64,000 nucleotides of DNA from Akebia trifoliata. Taxonomy: Eukaryota > Streptophyta > Magnoliopsida > Ranunculales > Lardizabalaceae. Made by a program: the position numbers and the translations under genes. The stretch's first letter is position 1. Every line of letters begins with the position of its first letter. The stretch covers positions 10,764,679 through 10,828,678 of the forward strand of contig CM030705.1 of assembly GCA_017979445.1 (NCBI GenBank), in the 5' to 3' direction. Shown in pieces: positions 1 through 11,021 of this stretch. The notes below the pieces were generated by a model that saw only the letters and a program-made list of their open reading frames with translations, did no database searches and was not told the DNA's origin.

Positions 1-673
1 GCACATCAAGGTAATAGAGGCCATTGCTTTCCTTAGCATGCCCAATCGTCATCCCCGTAACTTGGTCTTGAAAAATACAAGAGGTGGATGAAAAGGTCAA
101 GCTACAATTCAAATCCTTTGTAAGATTTTGGACAGAGACTAGATTTATTGTAAGTTTTGGAACATGCAAAACATTTTTCAGAATTAATGAAGGACTTATG
201 TGAATATCTCCTTGACCTGCTACAGTAGCAAGTGACCCATCGGTCAATGTAATTTTTCTATTACTAGAACATGGACTATATGTGGAGAATATAAAGGAGC
301 AATGAGTCATATGGTCGGTTGCTCCTGAATCAATGATCCAAGAGTCGAAATAGTTACTATCCGAGACACTAAAGGCATGAGAAAAAGAAACCATACCTAA
401 ATGTGCAAATGAACACATACCCGATGGTTTCTCCAAGGAGTTGAGGAGTGATCTTAGCCATTCAATGTCTTCTTTGTTGATCTCCTTGCTATTAGAATTC
501 TCTTGAGCACCCGAGCCATCATTGCCGGTTCGTGCCAGATTAGCATGTAACTTTTGTTGCCAATTATGTTGCCAGTTTCTTAATCCTCCCCCATTTCTAC
601 CAGAAAAGTTTTGTGGTCTCCCATGAAGTGTCACCATCACAGACTGATTGGTGGCTCCTGACTCTTCTGACAT
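1..673 (-). CDS. Ty1/copia polyprotein, partial (protease to pre-integrase)
   Basis: Read on the minus strand from an ATG at 673, the frame stays open for 224 codons and runs off the window. About 107 residues precede the aspartic-protease signature DSWIIDSGATDHMT, followed by a segment typical of the copia protease/pre-integrase region (ILKNVLHVPKLTINLVSVQNL). No zinc knuckle and no UBN2-type gag domain lie before the protease, although the primer-binding site is only about 110 bp upstream of the ATG, so most of gag appears deleted. The integrase, reverse transcriptase and RNase H should lie outside the window to the left. It belongs to the same element as the LTR at 798. The lack of stops suggests a fairly young but internally deleted, probably non-autonomous copy. 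Confidence 0.85.
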   Translation of the reverse strand, partial: MSEESGATNQSVMVTLHGRPQNFSGRNGGGLRNWQHNWQQKLHANLARTGNDGSGAQENSNSKEINKEDIEWLRSLLNSLEKPSGMCSFAHLGMVSFSHAFSVSDSNYFDSWIIDSGATDHMTHCSFIFSTYSPCSSNRKITLTDGSLATVAGQGDIHISPSLILKNVLHVPKLTINLVSVQNLTKDLNCSLTFSSTSCIFQDQVTGMTIGHAKESNGLYYLDV

Positions 674-785
674 AGTGAATTTAGCAAACATCACAAGGGA
701 AAAATAAAGGGAGGGTAAAAACAGATGAACAACGAACAAGATGGCAAAAAAGAAAAAAAATCGATTCCCAGGATATGAACCTAAG

Positions 786-797
786 GCTCTGATGCCA
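786..797 (-). other. Retrotransposon primer-binding site
   Basis: The minus strand reads TGGCATCAGAGC, one base from the plant initiator tRNA-Met primer-binding consensus TGGTATCAGAGC. It directly abuts the TACA end of the LTR at 798. This fixes the LTR boundary and the minus orientation of the element. Confidence 0.8.
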
Positions 798-1310
798 TGT
801 AGGAAACTGAATTTATTGATAATTCTTTTTTATATCCATTACAAATGCCCTAATACGGTATTTATAGGCCAACTATCCTATTACAAGAAGATTCTAAAAA
901 ACTATCCTATTGTAGAGGATTACAAGAATATTCTAGAAAACTCTACCAACTATCCTATTACAAGAATATTCTAGAATATCCTATTATAGAGGATTACAAG
1001 AATATTCTAGAAAACTATACCAACTATCCTATTACAAGAATATTCTAAAAAACTGTCTTATTGTAGAAGGTTACAAGAATGTTCTAGAAAGTAAAAAATG
1101 ATCAAGAATAATCAAGAAGAATATCCTATTTTTCTAAAATAAGTGTAGATTTTTCAGCAATGTATGGGTTGTGAGCAGGTCTGCGACAGCAACTGTGGGC
1201 ACTATAGAGGTTTGCGACAACAACTGGGATGTTGCTGGGTGTTGCAATAAGGCTATGGTGACACTTCTCTAGGTATGGGGTTGAGATTACGAGATATCTC
1301 CCTTCAAGCC
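798..1310 (-). mobile_element. 5' LTR of the minus-strand copia element (outer end uncertain)
   Basis: The LTR begins at 798, where plus-strand TGTAGG corresponds to a ...CCTACA 3' end on the element strand, next to the primer-binding site. It contains a three-unit tandem repeat (869-1090). I could not identify the outer TG end; sequence up to about 1310 is plausibly LTR. No target-site duplication was found. Confidence 0.55.
869..1090. repeat. Tandem repeat, about 75 bp x 3, inside the LTR
   Basis: Units start at 869, 946 and 1020 with CCAACTATCCTATTACAAGA and differ by small substitutions. Each unit itself holds two copies of a TCCTAT...TTCTAGAA submotif, so the array is a dimer-based repeat. 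Confidence 0.8.
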
Positions 1311-1479
1311 AAAGTATCAAATTTGGGTTCTCGCACCCTAAGTGTATGTTAATTTAATCATACATTCTTCCTCGTCTAATTGTAGTCTTTCTACACTTGA
1401 TTATTGGTCTTCTTTTTATCCATTTGTCGTTGAAAGTTATGATATCGCTTCAGTCTTGGTCTCGGTTCGTGAGACTCTA

Positions 1480-3309
1480 TTTGGGAAATAGACGCAAATT
1501 TGGATGGCTTTTGGGTACTGTTACTACTTGTTGTGGCCAAGGGGGCCGAAGTCGTGGTTGAGGGAGTAGTTTTATTTGCAGTCTTTGTGGAAAGACAGTC
1601 CATGAGAAGATCCCATGCTTTTTGCTCTATCCTCATTTGTTGAGCTGTATTGCCATTTCTTCGTTGGGACATTCTGCTCCCCATGCTGCCACTGTGAATT
1701 CCTCATTAGTTTCTCCTGGCACTATTGATTTACAACAACTTCAGACCTAGATTGCCACTTCTGTTCATGATTAGATCCATACTCGCTCATCTTCGACTAT
1801 GGGCTCAGGTATATTATCTCCTACCCCTACTCTTATCCTATATGTTTCTGACTAATACTTATTGCACTTCGCAAAGGTAAGCGGAGGTGTGTTACTGATC
1901 ATCTTATTGCTTAGTTTGTTTTCTATCGGAGACTCTCTTCTTCTTATCAGACCTACTTTGCTGACATTACTTCTATTAGAGTTCCTCTGTCTGTTTCAGA
2001 GGCTTTAGGAGATCCTCAGTGGACTGCAGCTATGATTAATAAGATAGATGCTTTGCAGAAGAATTATACTTGGGAGCTTGTTTTCCTTCCCTCTGAGGAG
2101 CGGACTATTGATTGTAAATGGGTTTTCACTGTTAAGTTTCTAGCGGATGGTACTGTAGAACGATACAAGGCCCACCTAGTTGCTAAGGGATTTACGCAGA
2201 CTCCATGACACGATTTTGGTGCTACATTTGCTCCTATAGCTAAACTTTCTACTGTTCACCTTCTTATCTCTTTAGCTAAATGTCACTCATGGCCTCGTCA
2301 CGAACTTGATGTGAAGAATACCTTTCTGAATAGTGATTTGATTGAGGTTATGAATATGGACCCCCTCCTAGGTTTCTTCTTCAGGAGGAGTATTTTGGGA
2401 AAGTATGTCGCCTTCTTAAATCTCTGTATGGCTTGAAGCAATCTTTGCGAGCCTAGTTTCAGTGTTTTTTTTAGGTTATTTTATCTATGGAGTTTTCCAG
2501 GTGCCACTCAAATCATACTTGCTTTGTTCGTCGAGGATTGAATGGCCGTTGCACCATTGTTTGGTTTATGTGAATGATATTATCCTGACTAGTGATGATA
2601 CACAGTGGATTGATAGGGTAAATATGTTATTGGGTCGTGCTTTTGAGGTTAAGGACTTGGGTTCCCTCAAATACTTCTTAGGGATAGAAGTGGCTCGCTC
2701 TCGCTGTGGTATTTCGGTATCTTAGTGCAAATACACTTTGGATCTTCTTCAGAATATTGGTATGCTTGGTTGTTGTCATGTTTCCTCTCTTAGGCTATTC
2801 TACTCGTCTATTGCTCAACCTCATTTGTCATGCTTCAATGATGTTGATTATGCTGGTTTTCTTACAGATAAGATATCTACCTCTGGTTTCTGTACTTTCC
2901 ATGGTAGTAACTTGATCTCGTGGAAACTAAGAAACAGAGTATGGTTTCCCGTTCTTCTGTTGAAGTTGAGTATCTTATTATAGCTCTTGACACATCTGAA
3001 CTTATTTGGCTTTGATCTCTACTGATGGAGCTAGGATTTCTTGTCTCTGGTTCTTCCACTTTGTTTTATGACAAGAAGTCTGTTAGTATGCTTACTTTTG
3101 ACTCAGTTCTTCACGAAAGAACCAAGCATATAGAGGTTGAGGTTCACTTTCTTAAGGATCTTAGGGAGAAAGTTCAATTTGGTGCTCTTCAGATAGTTTT
3201 TATATTCAGCTTGCCAACATGTTTACGAAGTCAGTTGGTTCTTCTGTCACTAATTCTCATCTTGTCAAGCTAGGCTTGGTTGATATATTTACCCTGGCTT
3301 AAGGGGGAG
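1480..3309 (+). pseudogene. Degenerate Ty1/copia gag-pol (zinc knuckle, RT, RNase H)
   Basis: A second copia element, in plus orientation. Around 1576 a CCHC zinc knuckle (CSLCGKTVHEKIPC) marks the gag end. Protease and integrase are missing: the sequence goes within about 300 bp to the reverse transcriptase, with WTAAMINKIDALQKNYTWEL, CKWVFTVKF and YKAHLVAKGFTQT between about 2020 and 2205. Later frames carry SLYGLKQ, FEVKDLGSLKYFLGIEVARS (about 2643-2700) and an RNase H region with DYAGFLTDKISTSGFCTF and ERTKHIEVEVHFLKDL (to about 3165). Stops and frameshifts break it throughout, and part of the RT-RNase H linker is deleted near 2780. A polypurine tract AAGGGGGAG at 3301-3309 precedes the 3' LTR. 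It is inactive. Confidence 0.85.
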
Positions 3310-3440
3310 TATTGGAAATAATGTTGTTTATTATGAGTTTTCTATTTATTTCTATGTAAGGGCATTATATCCATTTACACATTAGTTATTATGAATATCT
3401 GTCAAGCTCTCATTATGAAACTTGACAATTACTCTTCACA
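3310..3440 (+). mobile_element. 3' LTR remnant of the plus-strand copia element
   Basis: Sequence directly after the polypurine tract (TATTGGAAATAATGTTG) has the position of an LTR start, with TATTGG in place of the usual TGTTGG. The end is not defined and no partner LTR is present in the window. Confidence 0.5.
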
Positions 3441-4188
3441 ATTCTTCTTTAAACTTAGACTCTAACATCTTTAAAATAATCTTGTACGCAGCACCAACCA
3501 AACTAACTGTTATCATCACCTCTAAGTCTTCCCCAACACTTCAGCAACAAATATGCTGTTGGAGTAGTAATCGAAATATCCATAATCCTGACTATCTTTT
3601 ACTACCTCCATCAAATTGCCCTTCACTGTTTTCCAACTAGATTTGAAAAATGCTGTAGTGAATCCTTCTGGTCTTAGAGCTTTGTCGCACTCTAATTAGG
3701 ACTTATGTCCATTGTTTTTTGTAAACGCCCAATCTGGGGTCATTTAATCACATTTAAGAATCAATACAGTTTCATTCTCCATCAGTAATTGCATGTAGAA
3801 TAACTCAAGTATTTACCTGGGCTGCACACCATTATGTGGTTATCCATCTGAAATATAATCTGTTTAAGTTGCTTTTGGAATAATGTTTTAGATACTTTAA
3901 AGTTAGAATAGGATCTTAAGAAGTTTACAGATTTATACAACTAGCTCAGTGAAGACAACCTAGAAGTTGAGGCAGGTGTGGTGTGGCCTGTTAGACCAAA
4001 AGTCTCCACACATCTAGAATTCTAGATCCCTTAGCTGCCTAATCAGTTGTCAGACAAATTATCTTCCTTAAGGCGGCAATGTATTTTACATCGTCTGTGC
4101 AGAGTGAAGGCCTTCGTCACACCACATACTGACCTTTCAAGTTGCAAACCCCCTCTCCATATGAAACCTCTTGAATTTTCCTTGTCAG
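3441..4188. other. Stretch without a recognised gene
   Basis: Moderately AT-rich sequence with only short open frames of no recognisable similarity. It may contain upstream introns or lost exons of the gene fragment that follows, but no convincing exon could be read. Confidence 0.4.
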
Positions 4189-5632
4189 GACTGTGAAAAG
4201 TGGTGGGACTGTAGAAAAAGTTACGGATTTTTCAGAATATGCCAAGTAATTGACCTAACATCTTTTATAAGCTCGGTCATTTACTTGTTACCGTCAATAA
4301 TTAGCTTCAATTTTTTTTTTTTTTTTTTTTTTCTGATGGGTAAACTGGTCTTGAAGCCATGACGTCAAAGTTGATTTGCAATGCGTCAAACCAACTGAGC
4401 TATGGGTCTAACCCCATATTTAGCTTCAATGTTGCATTCATGCTCCCATCTTATTCTTGTTTCTCTGTCATGGTGCTTATATCTCAACATTTTTCCAGGT
4501 TATACATGGTGCAGAAAGGGGAGAGACAGCTGCTATCCTCCTTTCTCCTCAAAGGCCAGCATTCCGGAACTCGTCTACTGATATTACAAATAGTGGAAGT
4601 CAGTTCACATTTTTCTTGACCGCTCCTTTACAAGCTTTCTGCCAGTTGGTTGGCCTCTCTCCCTCAGATACCAATAAGGTTAGTTAATTGGGAACTTTTG
4701 AATTTGCTATTGTATTTTGCCCATCTATTTGATCTAAAGAATTCAGTGGGTGCCTCTTTCAGGATACATACAAGGAGGCCGATACAATGCTCTCATCTGC
4801 CATGTCCAAGTGGGAAGTAACACTCTGTACATCAACTTCCGTGGATTTGGTTTGGGCTCAAGTTTTATCTGATCCATTTCTTCGGAGACTCATTCTGAGG
4901 TATTTGTTTGGGTGTTTTAGAAATTTCCCCTGTTAAATTGGTGATATTAGGTTTACCCCCTTGCAAAATGCAAGATTAGGTTTACCCCCCTTGACCATAA
5001 GTCAACATTGTTTTTTTTTTTTGTTATAATTTGATAATTTGATTTAGTAATTTTAGTATTTGAAGAGCATTTTGAAAAGAAAAAAGATCCATCGTTAAAT
5101 CATCAAGAGAACATAATGTTGACCCACGGACGCGATCAAGGGGGGTAAGCCTAATCTTGCATTTTGCAAGGGGGTAAACCTAATATCACCAATTTCGCAG
5201 CAGGGTATTTCTAAAATGCCCTATTTATTTTCTTGCCTTAAGATATTGTTGCACACACTGATGCTTTTAGAGAAATAACTGATTTAGAAGAGCTCCATAT
5301 ACAACCTCAATCACCCATGATGGGTGCCGATAATAAACTTGGTTTGAAAATGAGGATAAAATTATATTTTTATGAAAATTTCATAAATCTGCTTTACTTC
5401 ATCTCCTCTCTCCAGGTTCATATTCTGTCGATCTGTCCTTTCGCTCTTCTGCCCTCCTGAAGATGACAATCAGTATTTGCCCGATTGCCTACCCAAGCTT
5501 CCGGATAATGTTTCTCCGAACTCTGAAGCTGTTAAATCTAGTGTCCTCGGGCTTGCAGACAGCCTCGGAGTTGCAGATTGTTTTCATTTCGATAGATCAC
5601 TATACTCTAGAGAGATCCAAGAAAGTGTGTAG
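4189..5632 (+). CDS. 3' part of an unrecognised multi-exon gene (possible pseudogene)
   Basis: Four exon-like blocks share splice signals and frame: 4189-4245, 4499-4678 (60 codons, VIHGAERGETAAILLSPQR...), 4763-4899 and 5416-5632, ending in TAG at 5630. Exons 2-4 join in one frame of about 178 residues, with LSDPFLRRLILR across the third junction and FCPPEDDNQYLPDCLPKLPD in the last exon. I do not recognise the family. Exon 1 is doubtful: its protein-like reading (SGGTVEKVTDFSEYAK) needs a donor AAG|GTAATT, but the sequence reads AAGTAATT, one G short, and the available GT shifts the frame. The 5' end was not found upstream. It may be the live end of a larger gene or a pseudogene. A SINE lies in intron 1 and a MITE in intron 3. 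Confidence 0.5.
4310..4425 (-). mobile_element. tRNA-derived SINE
   Basis: On the minus strand a polymerase III box A (ATAGCTCAGTTGGT) is followed by a box-B-like GGCTTCAAGACC and ends in a long A-tract (the T-run at about 4311-4332 on the plus strand). It lies within an intron of the gene fragment. The absence of a cloverleaf excludes a functional tRNA gene. Confidence 0.65.
4910..5221. mobile_element. MULE-type MITE with 9-bp target duplication
   Basis: The element is an almost complete inverted repeat: arms of about 75 bp read GGGTGTTTTAGAAAT...TGGTGATATTAGGTTTACCC on the left and its complement on the right, ending in TTTCTAAAATGCCC. Flanks TATTTGTTT (4901-4909) and TATTTATTT (5222-5230) match at 8 of 9 positions, the duplication size of Mutator-like elements. 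It sits in an intron, immediately after a splice donor. A single arm of the same family lies at 55555-55622. Confidence 0.8.
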
Positions 5633-7063
5633 ATATGGTCTTGATTTTCTAGAATACAAAATTTTGTCGATCTGATGGAACCCAATGCACAAGAGATTGC
5701 TGGACCCATTATGTGCTTTGGGGAAAACCCGTTGCTGATTAGGATATCTGGCAGGCCCTGTCAAGGAGAATTTTTATGCTCAGTGAGATACATTTTAGTT
5801 TTTCAGTGCCGACGCACATCTTCTGTTTCTTGGGAGTCTCTTTGGTTGTTATGGTGGTTGAAGCTTTGCAGGATATGCGTCTGTGTTTTAGTTACATTTG
5901 GGGGTTGTTTGTATAATTTGATTTTTATTTGTGGGCGCTAAGTAAAATTATTCATATTTATATACCCTGTAAAAGAACTGGGTAGTCAATGAAAAAAATG
6001 TGTTAATGAAGAATTTATTTTCTGCTAAAAAAATTCAATCTCAATTATCATGAAAACAAGGCAAATATTTGCTTTGCTTGGATCGAAGCAAAAAATTATT
6101 TGCTTTTCTTGAGGAAGTCCCGATACTAATTCGTATAGGTTATGGTATTATTTGTATATATAAATGATTTTAAATTGGCTCCTGACTAATAATATAAAAT
6201 GAAAATCTGTGATTGTAGAGCATCTATTGATAGAAGATTATAACCAAAAATAAAAATGCAAATATTGGTTAAATATACACATTTTTCTTTTGACTACTGT
6301 GGACATGTTACATGTTAAAAATGAAATATTGGATTTGGTGACGTAGAAGTCCATAATCCTTCTAGAGATTTGTGTATTCTTAGATATCTCCTTGATCCAA
6401 GTGTAATACGAGCAATGGTGTATTTGCAAAAGATACTCCCAAACCTAAGTTCAATTTCCTTGAGATTCTAAGGGCTTGTGTGGATACACCTCTCTGTGCA
6501 AGAGCAAAAGCTCAATCACTCCCCACAAGAGTAAAAAATCTCTCTGCGGAAGAACAAGTCTTTGGAACTTCTAAACAAAGAGTAAAAAATCTCTCCCCGT
6601 AAGAGCAAAAATCTCTCCGTACAAAAGTAAAAATCTATTCAAACGTTTGCTAGCTCACCGCAGGAGCAAAAATCGTCAAGAAGCTTTATAAGAAAAAATC
6701 TCATACATATTGCAACTTTTGATATGGTACTACTTGTAGGAGATGGGAGTATGTATTTAAAGTGCATTCAATGTATGGGATCATTTGCTAAGTTGATGGA
6801 TAGTTATTCAATATTTTAGAAGCTATGGATAACTTCTATTAGGACCATTTCTATTTAACTATCTAACTAATTAATATGAGAGAATTATATGAAGAAATAT
6901 TATGAGTAGGCCCAGTTCTTGGATTCGAGCTGCCACTCCTTTCCTCGACTTCAAGATCCCTGCCCACTTGTGGCGGCTCAAGTGGACACAGATGAGATCC
7001 ACACCTTTAAGTAGGCTCTAGGCTGGAACAAATGCTTTTTAAGCCCAAAGTAGGAAAGATTGG
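5633..7063. other. Intergenic, no gene seen
   Basis: Probable 3' flank of the preceding gene, then AT-rich DNA. From 6497 to 6670 a degenerate repeat of about 30-35 bp recurs (AGAGTAAAAAATCTCTC and variants, four to five times). Its sequence resembles neither neighbouring gene. Confidence 0.5.
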
Positions 7064-7071
7064 CTGAAAAT

Positions 7072-7572
7072 TAGGGGTGTTAATGGATAGTCGAAAATTC
7101 GAATATTATCTGAAAATTTCAGATATTGGATTTGAATTCGGATAGTTTTATATATTGAAATCCTTATCAGATACAATACAGATACAAATATTAACATTTC
7201 GAATCCGATAATATTCGCTTTAAAATAATACATAATATATAATATTTTATTTGATTATTTTTTATACAAATAATATAATATATATTATTTTATTTTATTT
7301 ATTATATAAATAGTATAATATATAATAAGATTTTTTTTAATAAGGGAAAATTAGTTGGATAAAGAAAAATTATGTTCTTTTGAATATATACAAATTATTC
7401 AAATTCTAATTGGATATTATCCGATATCTGATAGGATAATCATATTGGAATTTGGATAGAGTTTTATAACATTCGTCGAATTTGAATTCAAATTCGGATA
7501 TTAGATACAAATTTCATATTTAGATTCGAATACTGCTGTATTCGATCTGATAAGCATCCGTTTACAGTCCTA
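7072..7572. mobile_element. Non-autonomous hAT MITE with perfect 8-bp duplication
   Basis: Terminal inverted repeats are TAGGGGTGTTAATGGAT on the left and TAGGACTGTAAACGGAT (complement of the right end). The flanks are identical, CTGAAAAT at 7064-7071 and 7573-7580, the 8-bp duplication typical of hAT elements. The interior is AT-rich with subterminal repeats (TTCGAAT, TTCGGATA) on both sides and no transposase frame. Confidence 0.9.
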
Positions 7573-7580
7573 CTGAAAAT

Positions 7581-7844
7581 CACGAGTTTGACTATTTTTT
7601 TTTTTTTTTTTTGTTTTTGATTTGATAGTCCACAAAAGATTGGACCAAACATTCTTGGGTTGATGGCCATACCCTCAAAATTTTGTGATGAATATTAGAG
7701 ATTTCTCTATGCTCACAAAATGATAACATACTGCTTGACCTTCAACTTCTCTTAGAGCTCAACATCAAATGACCTAAATGTCCTCGTCTCAACCTTTAGT
7801 AAAAAGCCTCTAGACTTTTCTCTCTAACGTAATTTGTTGAGCTG
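7581..7844. other. Intergenic
   Basis: A T-run (about 7594-7611) and unremarkable AT-rich sequence; no gene seen. Confidence 0.4.
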
Positions 7845-8002
7845 TGATAAATCAACGTGGCAAAACATATGTGGTCTGTACGCGGCTAATGTGGCAAGGG
7901 GCACAAAACCATAGATTTTTTTTATCGGGATACACAGAAAAGATCAACGATTCTGTGCCCTTGCCACATCAACCGCGTATGTTTTGTCACATTGATTTAT
8001 CA
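7845..8002. mobile_element. Foldback element A (shared-core group)
   Basis: TGATAAATCAACGTGGCAAA at the left is mirrored by TTTGTCACATTGATTTATCA at the right, with a second paired segment TGTGGCAAGGGGCACA / TGTGCCCTTGCCACA inside. The loop carries the group core (CACAAAACCATAGAT ... GGGATACACAGAAAA). Same arm family as the element at 42292-42450. Confidence 0.75.
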
Positions 8003-8477
8003 TTAGTCTAATTTTTTGTTACCCCCATTTCCTTCAACATTAAGAATCTATCTAGAGAACAGGAAAATATGTTGGGGAAATTGAAGTAGACAACTTTTTG
8101 GATAGAAAAATCATGGATTTTCTTCAACAATTTCAAGGTGATAAACAAAAAAAAATGATGAATTTTATGGAAAAAAATCAAGAGTTTTTTTGTCAGAAGT
8201 TGAAGATGAGGTCATTTCCTCATAGAATTCCAAATAAAACCGAGGTCAAGGGGTGTGTCATGTCTTTGAAAACACAGGGGTATCTCAAATATTCACCAAA
8301 ACATTGAGGGGTATGGCTACATCACCTATTTGTTTCTATTGATTTAACTTTAACCATGTACTCACTCCATTCCTATAGAATTGTTTTCTATATTTTAATG
8401 ATTTTAATTTGGATCCCAAACTCCCTCTTAACACTTGATGTCAACAAAAACACTAGCTTTTATAAATAATTTAATGA
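8003..8477. other. Intergenic
   Basis: A 69-codon frame at 8098-8307 has low-complexity Lys/Gln composition and no recognisable domain; I see no gene here. Confidence 0.4.
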
Positions 8478-8682
8478 GGTTTAACTAGTTGCACACCACA
8501 CACACAGCCAATTGCACTCCATCACTTAAAAAAAATTCCTTTTGCACGTCATTTGGATTATTACAAAGAAGATAAAGAAAGGTGAATAATCCTGAATCTT
8601 AATGTTATCAATAACAAAGTGTTAAATTAAAGGTTTCAAAAACGTGATTATTTTTTAAGTTGGTGTGCAACTAATTGGTCCC
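8478..8682. mobile_element. Small MITE, possible MULE type
   Basis: Ends TAGTTGCACACCA (left) and TGGTGTGCAACTAATTGGTCCC (right) are inverted copies. Flanks ATTTAATGA (8469-8477) and ATTTAATAA (8683-8691) agree at 8 of 9 bases. The interior shows no coding capacity. Confidence 0.5.
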
Positions 8683-8691
8683 ATTTAATAA

Positions 8692-10304
8692 TAAAGATTT
8701 TTGAAAATAATAGACATCTACTAGTTATTCCAATCAGAAATTATTAATTGAAATGAATCTAAATCAAAGGGCCCACTTCCTACCTACTTTCACGGCCCAG
8801 GGAATGGCTCCTATTTATACGAAGTCCTCTATCTATTGGATCAAATCCCCATATTTTTATCTAATGTCAAGGTCAAATCAAGGCAAAGAGCCAAAGACAG
8901 CTGTACTTCACGGACTTGGCATAAGTTAACTTGTAGGCCGGACATGCCCATAAGAATATGCCACGTGACATACCAAAAAAAAAAAAAAGACAAAAAGATA
9001 TACAAGTACCCTTAAATTGAAACTGTTGGAGAATAAAATTTCACATGTTGGATGATCAAAATTCTTTAGTTAGATTTTATGATATTCCAATAGTCAAATT
9101 AGTGTATTAGATCGATCATCTCCAAAATCACAAAAATATTTTCAAAAACTTGTAAATATAAATTTTATACATAAAAAATGATGTTAAATCTATATATTCT
9201 CTGTTTAATTTAAAATTAATTTGATCATCAAAATATTTACTAACACTTGGATTTTGGGGGTACTTATCTATTTGATGGGTAACATTTGATATTCATAATT
9301 GTCGAAGGATCCGACTATCTCTATATATATATTTTAAGTATATTAGAGTTACATTGGAATTTTATTCCTTTATTTATAATCAACTGATTCTTGTAACTTG
9401 TAAGAGCACATGTGATCGTGATTGGTTTAAGTCATGATATTGAGATTGCCGTACGTCACATGTGCATCGCTTATTGTCGAAGAAAACACCAAATGACACT
9501 CTCAATTTTGGAGTGAAAGTTGTTCCCTGTTCGAGAGGAAAATAAGTAAATCAATGGACCCACTCGGTCTTAATCATTTATAGTCAAGAAAGAAATATAG
9601 ATCAAATGCCACATGTTGCATGACAAGTTGGTGGTATGAATCTTGCCTTATCGATGAAAATGAAACTTTAGAGAAAGATTAAACTTTAGTTTAAAAAATC
9701 AAGACATCAACACTTTAACAACATTATTAATTATATTATTGAGAACAAGAAAAGCCAAACCTAACCAATCCTTGCATGCCACGTGGCTTATGAATAATGT
9801 AGACATGTGAAACAATATTGTCTTGTATTCTCGAGTAGACCACACAAATTCCAATCTAGAATAATACAATCGAGAATGATACAGTCAAGCTTACGTGCTT
9901 AACAATCAGAGATCCCATGATTATAAATTAATAATTAATAAAGATTAATATAAGTAATTTAGATAATTTCAAAATAAAATATTTTTCAAAATTTATTCTG
10001 GTTAGATTTTTGAGGTACAATCCTCATTACAAATTGACCGTCTACAAAGATCAAGTAGATGAACCACATTATGTACCAACAATCACATGAGGTAGTTGCT
10101 GGGAATAAACTCATCCAAGGACAACTCATAATCCGTCGTCAAACACCAAGAGTAGCCAGAATCGAGTGACAAAATCAATCAGGACCAATAGGTATGGGTC
10201 AGTTACCCGACCCATATATGGAATTGGCCTATTGGGTAATTGAATATGAGGTCGGGCTATGGATACAAAGTTTGTTGTGTCAAGAGGGTAAATGATCTTA
10301 AACT
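8692..10304. other. AT-rich intergenic DNA
   Basis: No gene seen. A short palindrome around GCACATGTGA...TCACATGTGC lies at about 9406-9465. Otherwise there are A/T runs and short direct repeats only. Confidence 0.4.
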
Positions 10305-10313
10305 AATGGTTTG

Positions 10314-10676
10314 GGGAAATGTTCAACACCCTAAGCTTTACTCTATACTTTAACAAACGTGTTTTGTCCTACATGGGTTAGAGATTTTGGAATGGGCTGA
10401 TTTTTGGTGAGATGATCTCTATGATTAGAAGATCATCCTCACCAAAAAGTCAGTATATTCTGAAATTTTTAATTCCATATTTACAAGTTGAAAAATCGTA
10501 GATCATTCATTTTTTGTAAATCATTTTTAATGGGGTTAGAAGTTTTGAAATGGGCTGATTTTTGGTGAGGATGATCTCCTCACCAAAAATCAATTTATTC
10601 CAAAACTTCTAACTCTTATAAGACAAAACACGATTATTAAAGTGTAGGGTAAAGCTTAGGGTGGGGAATGGGACCC
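10314..10676. mobile_element. Double-hairpin MITE no. 1 (TTAACAAAC-end subtype)
   Basis: Ends are GGGAAATGTTCAACACCCTAAG and GGGTCCCATTCCCCACCCTAAG (complement of the right). Two inner hairpins share the family arm TTTTGGAATGGGCTGATTTT. Flanks AATGGTTT at 10305 and 10677 are identical over 8 bp. This is one of the few copies not embedded in a TA tract, so its duplication can be read. Confidence 0.85.
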
Positions 10677-11021
10677 AATGGTTTAAACCTTCTTTGCTTT
10701 AGGTGGTAAGAAGAAAGAAGAAACAAACAGTGGCTGTGGGGGCCCATAGTCACATTTGTGCCTCATAGAAAGCATCACTTGACACATGAGACTAATGTGG
10801 TTGAGTCCACTTTTTTTCTCTTCTGCGTAGTCATTTGAAACGTGACATAGCGTTCTTCGATGACAATCTGATTCTCTTTAAGAAGGGTGTGTCACGAGAA
10901 AAGATAGAACAAGACACCACTGACAATACTCCCAAACTTTTTTTCTTTTTTCTTTTTTGTCTTCTTCGTTGTCAGACATCTATATCTGGTCACAATTACC
11001 GCATATAAAAAGTGAATAATA
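10677..11021. other. Intergenic
   Basis: No gene seen; a 63-codon minus frame here is Lys-rich noise from a T/C-rich tract. Confidence 0.4.

Noticed and set aside
1391..1684. 97-codon minus-strand ORF as a gene
   Set aside because: Antisense to the gag zinc-knuckle region of the plus-strand copia relic; composition is Thr/Ser noise.
4337..4425. tRNA gene
   Set aside because: Only box A and a weak box B are present; no cloverleaf can be drawn, and a poly-A end marks it as a SINE.
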